Origin: Candidatus Margulisiibacteriota bacterium
Lineage (GTDB): Bacteria > Margulisbacteria > WOR-1 > O2-12-FULL-45-9 > XYB2-FULL-48-7
Reading direction: 5' to 3'
Assembly (NCBI GenBank): GCA_041661965.1
Contig: JBAZTH010000001.1
Location: 124,001 to 188,000, forward strand
DNA length: 64,000 nucleotides
Position numbers and translations under genes: made by a program. The notes under the pieces are model-generated. The model was not told the origin of the DNA and did no database searches. It was given only the letters and a program-made list of their open reading frames with translations. Below, piece by piece: positions 40,348 to 48,823 of this stretch. Position 1 is the stretch's first letter; each line of letters opens with the position of its first letter.

Positions 40348-41961
40348 ATGAAAACACAACTCTTGGAGACCTTAAGAACGAGATACTTTCAATTGCGGCG
40401 GATCGAAAACAGACGAATGGCGGAACCTAAATCTTGGACCGCGGTCGGAAACCTGGTCCGATGGACTACCGCCAAAATTACCGATCGGTCGCGGGCGAAT
40501 CTCGAAAACCTGGCCCAATTACATCCCCAGGAGATCGAAAAGGCGATCGAGGGATTGCGCAAAAGCGGTGAACGGATCGAAAAGATCGTTGTTCCATCTG
40601 GCTTAGCCGGGCCTGCTTTGGCTTTCTCGTTTAAAGAAGGAGTGGCTCGTCTAGGGAAAGAAGCGGCCCAAAACGGGACCGTAAAAGTCCTTCCTTACAA
40701 ACCCCAGCCGCTGGCGGACTTGATAACTTCCTTTGAAAAAGAGAAAAAGGCTTTCGCCCGCGACCCGGAATACGCCTCCTTGTTCCTTTACAAAGCGATC
40801 CTGCGGTTCAGGGTAGAACTGTATAAGGTAGGGGAAGAACGTTCGGCCGGTAAGAAGCAGGGGCGGCCGCCGGCGGCTGATCCTTTTCAAGAAATCCACC
40901 AGGTCCTCTCATATTTTATCGGCAAGTTCCCGTTTGGCGTCGAGCGGGACAAAGAAAGCCTGCAAAAAGCGGTCGATTGTTTGCAGAAAGGGAACAATGT
41001 CGCCGCCGATACCAGTTTGCAGTATTTAACCAGTCGCTTGGTCAAGCAACTTGATGAACTAATGGTCAAGCGCTTACGTTCCACCCGCCCGGCCCAAAAT
41101 TGGAAGCTCTCGCTGATCGAAAAGGGTGAAAACAAAGGCAATTGGATCATCAACCAGGTCGGCTATCGGCTGACCCCGAGCGGTGTTTTACGCCGGGAAT
41201 CGATCCCGCACTTGGTTTCGACCGCTAAACTATTGAGCATGATTGACCATGAGCAAAAAAAGATCTCTCAGGAACTAGAGGATAATAAAGCCTATTTGGA
41301 AAAGATCAGAATGATCGCGTCCGATCCGCTCGGTCAATGGTCGGAATTGTTGGAACTCCATGAGCGCTTCACTTCGTTCTTTGCCTGGCATAAAGACAAA
41401 GCTTGCGTTGAGTTGGAAGCGGCGCTGCATGTCACGCTGGTCGGGTCCGATCAAGCGGTCCGGTTAGCGCAGGATCTCCTGGGGGTTGCGGAGGAGACGC
41501 TCGCTTTACGACAGGAAGTTTTAGTGAAGCAGGCGAAACGGATCGGGGAGCTTAAGCGGGAAGCGGAGAAAAAGATAATCGATCATTTGATGGCTTTTGC
41601 CGTTTCAATCGTTAATAACCTGGCCGATAAAAGAGCCTTGACCAACGCCCGCTGGCTTGGCCTTATTGAAGTTAAGCTTGACGGTTTCCTTAAGACTTTT
41701 TTGCGGGATGAGATGCGTGAACCGTGGCTGACGAGATGTAAGGGGCGAGTCGACAAACTGCGGGAAGCGCTCCCCAAATTATCTGATCCGACGCTGACCC
41801 GCGAAGATAAAGGAGCGAAGTTAAAGAAGGGCGCCTCCTATATTTTGCAGCTGGGCTTCTTTTATGAGACCCGAAAAGAAGACAGCGTGACGACCGTTTC
41901 CGCCTGGCAGAACTATATTCGTCGGTATAAAGAACTGTTGGATAAATTCGATCAGCTTTAA
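40348..41961 (+). CDS. Unrecognised large helical protein
   Basis: 537 aa, strongly basic and almost entirely predicted helical, without signal peptide, membrane segment or recognised motif. Heptad-like stretches (for example KAYLEKIRMIASDPLGQW and QAKRIGELKREAEKKIIDHL) suggest coiled coils. No Cys pairs or nucleotide-binding loops stand out. It lies alone between the divergent radical SAM gene and the convergent gatB, whose stop is two bases away. The coding quality is normal for the window. Function unknown. Confidence 0.7.
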   Translation: MKTQLLETLRTRYFQLRRIENRRMAEPKSWTAVGNLVRWTTAKITDRSRANLENLAQLHPQEIEKAIEGLRKSGERIEKIVVPSGLAGPALAFSFKEGVARLGKEAAQNGTVKVLPYKPQPLADLITSFEKEKKAFARDPEYASLFLYKAILRFRVELYKVGEERSAGKKQGRPPAADPFQEIHQVLSYFIGKFPFGVERDKESLQKAVDCLQKGNNVAADTSLQYLTSRLVKQLDELMVKRLRSTRPAQNWKLSLIEKGENKGNWIINQVGYRLTPSGVLRRESIPHLVSTAKLLSMIDHEQKKISQELEDNKAYLEKIRMIASDPLGQWSELLELHERFTSFFAWHKDKACVELEAALHVTLVGSDQAVRLAQDLLGVAEETLALRQEVLVKQAKRIGELKREAEKKIIDHLMAFAVSIVNNLADKRALTNARWLGLIEVKLDGFLKTFLRDEMREPWLTRCKGRVDKLREALPKLSDPTLTREDKGAKLKKGASYILQLGFFYETRKEDSVTTVSAWQNYIRRYKELLDKFDQL

Positions 41962-41963
41962 AT

Positions 41964-43403
41964 TTACTTGAGGGCTTCTTTGAGGAGCTTATTCGCCAGG
42001 GCCGGGTTGGCCCGCCCTTTGGAGAGCTTCATGACCTGGCCGACCAGGAAGGTGAGGGCGGTTTCTTTGCCGCCTTTGTAGTCGGCGACCACTTTCGCGT
42101 TTCCCGCGATAACGTCGGTGATGATCTTGCTCAATTCCCCCTGATCGCTGATCTGCGCCCCTGATTCGGCGACGATATCTTTAACTTGCTTACCGGTCTC
42201 AATAACTTTGACCAGCACTCCTTTGGCTAGTTTTCCGCTCAAGGTCCCTTCGTCGATCAATTTTAGCAGCTCCGCCAGTTGCGGCGGTTTGAAGTTTAGC
42301 TCTTCGATCGTCTGCTTTTTTTCTTTAAGGTAGGCGGTGACTTCGCCGGTCAGCCAGTTGGCAACGACCGTTCCTTTTTTGTAGAGCTTAGTCGTTTCTT
42401 CAAAGAAGTTGGCCAGCGGTTTGTCATAAACCAGGATCGCGGCCGTTTCAGCATTGAGGCCGAATTGATCGATCAGCCGTTGATGGCGCTGCTGCGGGAG
42501 TTCCCCTAGCGATTCCCTGATTTTTTCGATCCATTCGGCTGACGGTTCGATCGGCGGCAGGTCCGGTTCCGGGAAGTAGCGGTAATCATGAGCTTCTTCC
42601 TTGTTCCGCATGCCGGAAGTGGTGTTGGTTTCTTCCGAGTAGAAGCGGGTCTCCTGCACGATCTTCCCGCCTTCGCTTAAGACCTCTTCGTGGCGCTTGA
42701 TCTCCGAGAGGAGCGCTTTTTCGACCGCTTTGAAGGAGTTCATGTTCTTGACCTCGGTCTTGGTCCCGAACTCTTTTTGGCCGACCGGCCGGAGCGAGAC
42801 GTTAGCGTCACAGCGGAGCGAGCCTTCTTCCATCTTGGCGTCGCAAACTCCGATGTAACGAAGCAGGTTGGCCAGGGTCTCGACGTAAACGGCCGCTTCT
42901 CTGGCCGAGCGGAAATCCGGTTCGCTGACGATCTCCATCAACGGGGTGCCGCCCCGGTTGTAATCGACGAGCGATTCTTCGGCTCCCATGATCCGAGCGG
43001 CGCCGACGTGGACCAGTTTGCCGGCGTCCTCTTCCAGGTGGAGACGGGTGATCCCGATCCGCTTTTTGACCCCGTCGACGTCGATATCGACGTAACCGCC
43101 GGTCGCCAGCGGTTTATCATATTGGGAGATCTGGTAACCTTTTGGCAGGTCAGGGTAGAAGTAGTTCTTCCGGGCAAAGATACTGCTTGGTTCGATCTTG
43201 CAGTTCAAAGCGAGGGCCGCTTTGATCCCCAGCTCGACCGCCTTAATATTCGCGACCGGAAGGGAACCGGGCTGGCCGGTGCAGATTGGGCAGATGTTGG
43301 TGTTCGGCTCCGAGCCGAACTTGATCGAGCAGGAACAAAACATTTTACTTTCAGTCAGCGCTTGGGCGTGGATCTCCAGCCCGGCGACCATTTCATACTT
43401 CAT
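41964..43403 (-). CDS. gatB: Asp/Glu-tRNA amidotransferase subunit B
   Basis: Phosphorylates misacylated Glu-tRNA(Gln) or Asp-tRNA(Asn) before amidation by GatA. 479 aa. VAGLEIHAQALTESKMFCSC, EPNTNICPICTGQPGSLPV (zinc cysteines), GGTPLMEIVSEPD and RCDANVSLRP are diagnostic. A C-terminal YqeY domain is included. A Shine-Dalgarno-like GAGG precedes the ATG, which overlaps the secreted orphan by 4 nt. With gatC and gatA it gives the complete GatCAB enzyme. Confidence 0.96.
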   Translation of the reverse strand: MKYEMVAGLEIHAQALTESKMFCSCSIKFGSEPNTNICPICTGQPGSLPVANIKAVELGIKAALALNCKIEPSSIFARKNYFYPDLPKGYQISQYDKPLATGGYVDIDVDGVKKRIGITRLHLEEDAGKLVHVGAARIMGAEESLVDYNRGGTPLMEIVSEPDFRSAREAAVYVETLANLLRYIGVCDAKMEEGSLRCDANVSLRPVGQKEFGTKTEVKNMNSFKAVEKALLSEIKRHEEVLSEGGKIVQETRFYSEETNTTSGMRNKEEAHDYRYFPEPDLPPIEPSAEWIEKIRESLGELPQQRHQRLIDQFGLNAETAAILVYDKPLANFFEETTKLYKKGTVVANWLTGEVTAYLKEKKQTIEELNFKPPQLAELLKLIDEGTLSGKLAKGVLVKVIETGKQVKDIVAESGAQISDQGELSKIITDVIAGNAKVVADYKGGKETALTFLVGQVMKLSKGRANPALANKLLKEALK

Positions 43404-44488
43404 TTTTTATCCTCGGTGTAAAAACCGTCGAGTTCCCAAATCGGTTTAGCGATAAGTTCTTTCAGCTCTTGGTAGGAGAGGTCCTGCAGGCTGAACCACT
43501 CTTCGGTCGCCGGGATATAAATGTCGGCCGAGAATTTCTGGCTGACCACTTTCAGGACCAGAAGTTTGCCGTGGCTGAACTCCCAGACGTAGATGTAGCC
43601 GTTGTTCTTTAACGGGACTTCGCTCATCCACGATTCGTCTATGACCAGCCGCTTAAGTTCGCTGATCGGGCAAAGTCCGGGATAGGTCAGCTCCAACAGC
43701 AAGCGATTGAGCTTCAGGATGTTAAGCTGTTGTTCCGGGGTCAGCTGGGCGAACGGTTTGTTCCGGTAGTTCCGGGTCAGGTTCACCAAATGCAAGATCT
43801 CGGCGCTGACCGGCTTGTCTCCCCAGCGTTTTTTCCAATAGTCGTAGAAATTAGGGGTTCGAAGTATTTCTTTAAGATAGGTTAGGGTCCCGATGGGAGA
43901 TTTTAGTTTCATCCCATATTGGTCGTTGACGATGGCGGTCGATAGGGCTCTTAGAGTTTCTGTTCCCTGTTCGAACTCGTCCTTGGAGAAGTCATACGTC
44001 TTCTTTTCTTTGGCCAGTTTTTCGGCCAGTTCCTTTGCTTTGATCTCCGCCTTCAGCCGTTCGATCTCTTCCCTGGTCTTGACCCGTTTCTTCTTGCCCG
44101 GTTTGTTGATCGCCTTGGCGACCTTAAGCGGGGTCTCGATCTCGGTTTTAGGAACGAAAACCTTGAATTGTTTGCTCTTTTCCGAGCGGAGGACAAGATA
44201 TTTTTTGATCACCCGCAAACCGGTGTAGTTGATCTTGAGGATCAGGTATTTTTCGCCGGCTTTGAGATTGACCCGGGTGGCGAAAGTATTGTCCGGTTGG
44301 ACTTTTATTTGTTTGTCGTTGATAAAGATCGATTTTAATCCCGGGATCGCCACGCCGGAAACATCCCCGGAGATCGCCGGGAATTTCTTAATGTCTTCTG
44401 CGCTCGGGGCGGCCAGAACTGCTCCCGTCAGAAGGGCCAGTACTAATAGGAAACCTGCGACTAAACGTCGCGGTTTCCAGATTTCCAT
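43400..44488 (-). CDS. Exported protein of unknown function embedded in the gat operon
   Basis: 362 aa. Signal peptide 1-27 (ends VLAAP), a beta domain about 37-120 with VAIPGLKSIFINDKQIKVQPDN that resembles bacterial Ig-like/glucodextranase-type repeats, a charged coiled coil (about 135-180, KTREEIERLKAEIKAKE), and an uncharacterised C-terminal domain ending IWELDGFYTEDKK. The start at 44488 gives the TAATG overlap with gatA; a longer frame would run deep into gatA. A palindromic repeat (44449-44478) lies within the signal-peptide codons (WKPRRLVAGF). No link with amidotransferase function is evident. Confidence 0.65.
   Translation of the reverse strand: MEIWKPRRLVAGFLLVLALLTGAVLAAPSAEDIKKFPAISGDVSGVAIPGLKSIFINDKQIKVQPDNTFATRVNLKAGEKYLILKINYTGLRVIKKYLVLRSEKSKQFKVFVPKTEIETPLKVAKAINKPGKKKRVKTREEIERLKAEIKAKELAEKLAKEKKTYDFSKDEFEQGTETLRALSTAIVNDQYGMKLKSPIGTLTYLKEILRTPNFYDYWKKRWGDKPVSAEILHLVNLTRNYRNKPFAQLTPEQQLNILKLNRLLLELTYPGLCPISELKRLVIDESWMSEVPLKNNGYIYVWEFSHGKLLVLKVVSQKFSADIYIPATEEWFSLQDLSYQELKELIAKPIWELDGFYTEDKK
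44449..44478. repeat. Palindromic repeat, copy 8, inside signal-peptide codons
   Basis: GGAAACC (bulged T) GCGAC, loop taaac, GTCGC GGTTTCC. It forms codons for WKPRRLVAGF of the exported protein in the gat operon. Confidence 0.8.
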
Positions 44489-45936
44489 TAAAGTTTTGCT
44501 TTTTGAGTGTGCCATTTGGTGTTTTGCTCGTAGGTGAACGCGACTCTTAAAATTGTTTCTTCGGCGAAAGGCTGGCCAATGATCTGCAGGCCGATCGGCA
44601 GGTTCCCGCTCATTCCGCAGGGGAGCGATAAGGCGGGGAGTCCCGCCAAATTGACCGGGATGGTGGCGATGTCCGACAGGTACATGGCCAGCGGATCGGC
44701 GGTCTTTTCCCCGACTTTGAAGGCGACGGTCGGGGAGGTCGGGGAGATCAGGACGTCGCACTGGCCGAGCGCCCGGTCAAAATCCTGTTTGATCAAGGTC
44801 CTGACTTTTAGCGCTTTTAAGTAATAAGCGTCATAGTAACCGGCCGAGAGGGCGTAAGTGCCGATCATGATCCGGCGTTTGACCTCCGGACCGAACCCGG
44901 CGCGGCGGGTCTCGCAATACATCGAGAGGAGATCTTTGGCGGCGGCCCGTTGGCCGTATTTGACCCCGTCGAAACGGGCAAGGTTGGAGCTGGCTTCAGC
45001 CGGCGCTAACAGGTAATAAGTTGAGACCGCGTATTCAAATGAGGGGAGCTCGACTTCAACGATCTCCGCCCCCAGGTTAGCAAAAGTGTCGGCGGCCGCT
45101 TTGACCGCTTGTTTTACTTCCGGCGCGATCCCCGCGCCGAGCAAATTGGTGATCAGGCCGATCTTGACCCCTTTGACGTCGTCAACCAGCGCTTGCCGGT
45201 AGTCGGGGACCGGCCGGTCAACCGAGGTCGCGTCTTTTTCGTCCCGGCCAGCGATGACGTTAAGTAAGAGGGCGCTGTCGGTCACGTCTTTGGTTAGCGG
45301 GCCGATTTGGTCGAGCGAGGAAGCAAAGGCGACCAGGCCGTAACGGGAAACCCGACCGTAAGTCGGCTTCAGGCCGACCACGCCGCAAAAAGAAGCGGGC
45401 TGGCGGATCGAACCGCCGGTGTCGGAACCGAGGGCGAGGACCGCTTCATCAGCGGCGACCGCGGCGGCGGAACCGCCCGAAGAGCCGCCCGGGACCGTGT
45501 CCAGATCCCAAGGGTTGCGGGTCGGATAAATAGCGGAGTTTTCCGTCGAGGAGCCCATGGCGAATTCGTCCATGTTCGCTTTGCCGATGATTACCGCTCC
45601 CGCCGCTTTCAGCCGGGAGACGATAGTCGCGTCGTAGGGGGGGAGGTAATTGCCGAGGATCTTGGAGCCGCAGGTGGTCAGGACCCCTTGGGTGCACATA
45701 TTATCTTTGACCGCGACCGGGATCCCGGTCAGCGGCGTGATATTCTCGCCTGATTTTAAGCGGGCGTCCGCCGTCCGGGCCTGCCGGATCGCTTCTTCTT
45801 TAGTCAGCGTAACGTAAGCTTTGACTTTGTCTTCGACCCGATTGATCCGTTCAAAAACCGCTTCGGTCAGTTCCAGCGAGCTGACTTGTTTGCCGGAGAG
45901 CAGGGCGTGAAGCTCATGCGCGGTTTTTTTGTTCAT
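44488..45936 (-). CDS. gatA: Asp/Glu-tRNA amidotransferase subunit A
   Basis: Amidase subunit that frees ammonia from glutamine. 482 aa. The Ser-cisSer-Lys triad is present: Lys in GIPVAVKDNMCTQG, the two serines in PGGSSGGSAAAVAADE and SDTGGSIRQPASFCG. GVVGLKPTYGRVSRYG is also family-typical. Coupled to gatC by a 4-nt overlap and to the exported orphan by TAATG. Confidence 0.97.
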   Translation of the reverse strand: MNKKTAHELHALLSGKQVSSLELTEAVFERINRVEDKVKAYVTLTKEEAIRQARTADARLKSGENITPLTGIPVAVKDNMCTQGVLTTCGSKILGNYLPPYDATIVSRLKAAGAVIIGKANMDEFAMGSSTENSAIYPTRNPWDLDTVPGGSSGGSAAAVAADEAVLALGSDTGGSIRQPASFCGVVGLKPTYGRVSRYGLVAFASSLDQIGPLTKDVTDSALLLNVIAGRDEKDATSVDRPVPDYRQALVDDVKGVKIGLITNLLGAGIAPEVKQAVKAAADTFANLGAEIVEVELPSFEYAVSTYYLLAPAEASSNLARFDGVKYGQRAAAKDLLSMYCETRRAGFGPEVKRRIMIGTYALSAGYYDAYYLKALKVRTLIKQDFDRALGQCDVLISPTSPTVAFKVGEKTADPLAMYLSDIATIPVNLAGLPALSLPCGMSGNLPIGLQIIGQPFAEETILRVAFTYEQNTKWHTQKAKL

Positions 45937-46211
45937 TCGACGATCCTTGGGACCCGGAACATGTGGTCGGCAACGTCTGGCGCGTTGGCCAGAATGTCGT
46001 CGACGTTCGAGCAGGGGACGACTTTATCGTCACGCAGAATGTTTTTTACCGGAATGGCGTGGGAAGTCGGCGGGATATTATTGGTGTCCAGTTTATTGAG
46101 GTTTTCCGCGTAACCAAGGATTGCCGAGAGCTGCGGGCCAAAGAGTTTTTTTTCTTCTTCCGCTAAACCTAAGCGGGCCAGTTTTGCTACGTGTTCGACA
46201 TCAATTTGCAT
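45933..46211 (-). CDS. gatC: Asp/Glu-tRNA amidotransferase subunit C
   Basis: 92-residue helper that wraps around GatA. VEHVAKLARLGLAEEEKKLF and the later DDKVVPC...ANAPDVADHMFRVPRIVE are typical. First gene of the gat operon; ATG 6 nt after TATAAT. Confidence 0.95.
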   Translation of the reverse strand: MQIDVEHVAKLARLGLAEEEKKLFGPQLSAILGYAENLNKLDTNNIPPTSHAIPVKNILRDDKVVPCSNVDDILANAPDVADHMFRVPRIVE

Positions 46212-46217
46212 GAACTT

Positions 46218-46246
46218 ATTATATCAAGTCTGCATGGGAAGGGCAA
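46218..46246 (-). promoter_or_regulatory. Promoter of gat operon, leaderless geometry
   Basis: TTGCCC (46241-46246), 17-bp spacer, TATAAT (46218-46223), then 6 nt to the ATG at 46211. Confidence 0.6.
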
Positions 46247-47504
46247 AATTAAAAACAGCCCCTTGGCCGTGACCGCCGGAAACGACCCAGATCCGGCCGC
46301 CGTGCGCTTCGACTATTGATTTGCAGAGGGCAAGTCCCAGTCCGGTCCCTTTCCGTTCGGCCGATTCTTTGCTCGCCCGATAGAACTTATCGAAAATATG
46401 CGTGAGGTCTTTTTGTTCGATCCCCAGGCCTTCGTCCCGAACGGCGACATTCATCTCCAGCGCGACCAGGCTGATGGAGATAAAAATCTTTCCCCCTTTG
46501 TCGGAAAACTTGATCGCGTTGGAAAGGAGATTAATAAAAACTTCGTGAATCTTGTCTTCGTCGATCTTAATCAGGGGGAGGCTTGGTTCGAATTCCTTGA
46601 CCATGGTCAGTTCGTGCGACTGGAGAAGCGGCTCGACCTCTTCCAGAGCGTGTTCCGCTATCTCCCGGAGATCGGCGTCGGTTTTATTTAATTTGACCTT
46701 GCCCGATTCGATCCGGGCGAGGTTGAGCAGGTCGTTGGCCATGTTCAGGATCCGTTGGGCCTGTCGCTTGATCACTCCCAGCGGCTCCCTTTGGAAATCG
46801 GCCGGGTTCTTATCGTTTAAGAGATCGGTGTAACCGAGGATCGAGGTCAGGGGGGTTTTGGTCTCATGGATGACCATGTTCATGAATTCGACCTGGGCGC
46901 CGGAGAGCGTTTCGATCAGTTTTTGCTTGTCGCGTAAACGACCCGAAAGATAGGCGACGATGTAAATTATCAGGATGGAGGAGAAGAAAAGCCCCATTGC
47001 TTTGGCATTAACGTAAGGGACGCTAAGAAAGAGGGTCCCCGGATGGACCACCAATCGATAATGCGGGATAATTAGATAAGCCTCCAGGATGCAGTTTATC
47101 CAATAAAAAGCAGCGGTCTGGACGGAGAGGATATAAGCGATGAACTCGAAATTATACACGGCGATCGCGGCGAATTCGATCAAATAGAAAAAGCCGAAGG
47201 GGCTTTCCACTCCGCCGGTGAAATGGATCAAAATGGTGACGACCAGGATATCGGCTGAAGCCCGAAAATAAGTGAAAATTTGATTCTCCGAAAAAAACGG
47301 GAGCTGTCGGACCAGAAAAGGAAAAATTAAATTATATAGAGCGGCAATGCCGATGATGAGGAGAGATGGGATAATCGGGATTTGGAGCCGACTTAGGTAA
47401 GTCGACATTATGAGGATCAGGAACATGAAAACGATAGCGTACCAGCGGAGCCGAACAAACCAGAGAACCACCTGCTGTTTTTCGCTCAATGACTTTTTTT
47501 TCAT
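46224..47504 (-). CDS. Membrane sensor histidine kinase
   Basis: 426 aa. Six membrane helices (about 20-185) form the sensor with no large periplasmic domain. The phosphoacceptor is His213 in MNMVIHETKTPLTSILGY, with Lys after the Glu instead of the common Leu-Arg. The ATPase part has the N box LSNAIKFS, G1 VRDEGLGIEQKDLTHIFDKFYRA and G2 KGTGLGLALCKSI. No response regulator gene is adjacent, so it is an orphan kinase. It follows a LacI-type gene on the same strand but has its own promoter. Confidence 0.9.
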   Translation of the reverse strand: MKKKSLSEKQQVVLWFVRLRWYAIVFMFLILIMSTYLSRLQIPIIPSLLIIGIAALYNLIFPFLVRQLPFFSENQIFTYFRASADILVVTILIHFTGGVESPFGFFYLIEFAAIAVYNFEFIAYILSVQTAAFYWINCILEAYLIIPHYRLVVHPGTLFLSVPYVNAKAMGLFFSSILIIYIVAYLSGRLRDKQKLIETLSGAQVEFMNMVIHETKTPLTSILGYTDLLNDKNPADFQREPLGVIKRQAQRILNMANDLLNLARIESGKVKLNKTDADLREIAEHALEEVEPLLQSHELTMVKEFEPSLPLIKIDEDKIHEVFINLLSNAIKFSDKGGKIFISISLVALEMNVAVRDEGLGIEQKDLTHIFDKFYRASKESAERKGTGLGLALCKSIVEAHGGRIWVVSGGHGQGAVFNFALPMQT

Positions 47505-47512
47505 CTGCCCGA

Positions 47513-47541
47513 ATTATAACCCTAGATCTTAGCGCTGGCAA
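47513..47541 (-). promoter_or_regulatory. Promoter of the orphan histidine kinase
   Basis: TTGCCA (47536-47541), 17-bp spacer, TATAAT (47513-47518), 8 nt to the ATG. The -35 box lies within an 18-bp sequence (47534-47551) found again in tsaD. Confidence 0.55.
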
Positions 47542-47551
47542 CGGGGGAAAG
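47534..47551. repeat. 18-bp repeat shared with the 3' end of tsaD
   Basis: GCTGGCAACGGGGGAAAG; the copy at 49807-49824 differs by one base. Confidence 0.5.
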
Positions 47552-47579
47552 AGGCGGGCGAGACGGGTTGGGCCGCAAG

Positions 47580-48599
47580 TTAGGCTTTGAACGGTGGGAC
47601 AGAGGTTTTCCGAACGATTAACTCGGTCGGCAATGTGTGCCGGTAGGCCGATTTGGCGGGATTGGCGATAATCTCGGCCAGGACATCGACCGCGACCCGG
47701 CCGAGCTGTTCCAGGTCGACGCGGGCGCTGGTCAATTGCGGTTTGTAAGGTTCGATGAAATCCGGGAACGGGAGGTCATCAAAACCGGTCACGGAGATAT
47801 CTTGAGGGACCCTGATCCCTTTTTCCTGCAATAATTGGATGGCGGTATAAGCGATCGCGTCGCAGGCGCAGACTATCGCCGTCGGCCGCTCAAGCTGAGC
47901 GAGCAGTTTTCCGACCGCCGCCGCGACCGTGCTTAGATCATAGAAGTTGGCTTGAGCGATCGAGCGCTCATTGAACGCCAGCCCTGCCTCGGCCAGCGCG
48001 AACCGGTAGCCGTCAAGCCGGTCGGAGGTGATCGGGTCGAACAGAGGTCCGCCGGTGATCGTGGTTATCTTTTTATGGCCCAGGTCGAGCAGATGCCTGG
48101 TGACTGCGTAAATGCCCGCTCGTCCGTCAGGCACCACGGTGTGCAGCTCCACGCCCGGGATCGGATTACCGCATAAGACCAGCGGCAGGTTTTCCTGTTT
48201 TAGCCGCATGACGTTCTCTCTGGTAAACCGGCCGATCAGGACCAGTCCGTCGACCAGCCCTTTGGTGACCATGGACGGCAGAAGATCGTCGTCGGCCTCG
48301 AACGAGCCGATGAGCGTATTGATCTTTTTCCGGTGGGCATACTGCAACAGGCTGGTGGTCACGAAGTTGTAAAAACCGCCGAGAGTGATATAGAAACTCT
48401 CTCCCAATATGCCGATAGCGTTATTCCGCCCCTTTTTGTATTTTTTTCGCACGTAGCCAGATTCGTTGCAGAGTTCAAATACCCGCTGGCGGGTTTTTCT
48501 GTTGATAAGCTTGGGATTATTGAACGCCTGGGAGACCGTGGCGGGCGATAGTCCCAGTTTGCGGGCGATGTCTTTTAATCTGATCTGTTTGGCCATCAT
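47580..48599 (-). CDS. LacI-family transcriptional regulator
   Basis: 339 aa. N-terminal helix-turn-helix IRLKDIARKLGLSPATVSQAFNNP (quoted in two parts: IRLKDIARKLGLS, PATVSQAFNNP) followed by the hinge, then a periplasmic-binding-protein-like sensor domain (VLCGNPIPGVELHTVVPDG, ITGGPLFDPITSDRLDGYR, TGFDDLPFPDF). It usually represses sugar uptake or catabolic genes in response to a sugar; no such gene adjoins it. Two similar inverted repeats upstream (48666-48682, 48738-48757) are candidate operators, so it may regulate itself and the divergent gene. Confidence 0.93.
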   Translation of the reverse strand: MMAKQIRLKDIARKLGLSPATVSQAFNNPKLINRKTRQRVFELCNESGYVRKKYKKGRNNAIGILGESFYITLGGFYNFVTTSLLQYAHRKKINTLIGSFEADDDLLPSMVTKGLVDGLVLIGRFTRENVMRLKQENLPLVLCGNPIPGVELHTVVPDGRAGIYAVTRHLLDLGHKKITTITGGPLFDPITSDRLDGYRFALAEAGLAFNERSIAQANFYDLSTVAAAVGKLLAQLERPTAIVCACDAIAYTAIQLLQEKGIRVPQDISVTGFDDLPFPDFIEPYKPQLTSARVDLEQLGRVAVDVLAEIIANPAKSAYRHTLPTELIVRKTSVPPFKA

Positions 48600-48823
48600 A
48601 GATTAATCGATCGTTTGGGGTAAAAATTTCACAATAATTTAATATAATATTTAAATAAATTTAGACGATTATTTAAAATCGGACAATTATTTATAGTGGC
48701 AATAAAGCCAAAAACAAACAAGTCTGGCCTTGGCTGTCGATTATTCTATGAAATCGGTTAAAACAAATTTACGATAAGTAGCTGTGAGTGATGAAACTCA
48801 AATTTAACAGGAGGGTGATTGGA
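48600..48823. promoter_or_regulatory. AT-rich divergent regulatory region with two similar inverted repeats
   Basis: CGATTATTTAAAATCGG (48666-48682) and CGATTATTCTATGAAATCGG (48738-48757) share CGATTATT and AAATCGG arms. TATAAT on the plus strand lies at 48643-48648. The region is far richer in A+T than its surroundings. These are possible binding sites of the LacI-type protein. Confidence 0.4.

Noticed and set aside
43400..44761. A longer start for the exported protein in the gat operon
   Set aside because: The extra 91 codons overlap gatA and are Arg/Pro/His-rich; the start at 44488 gives a TAATG junction and a proper signal peptide.
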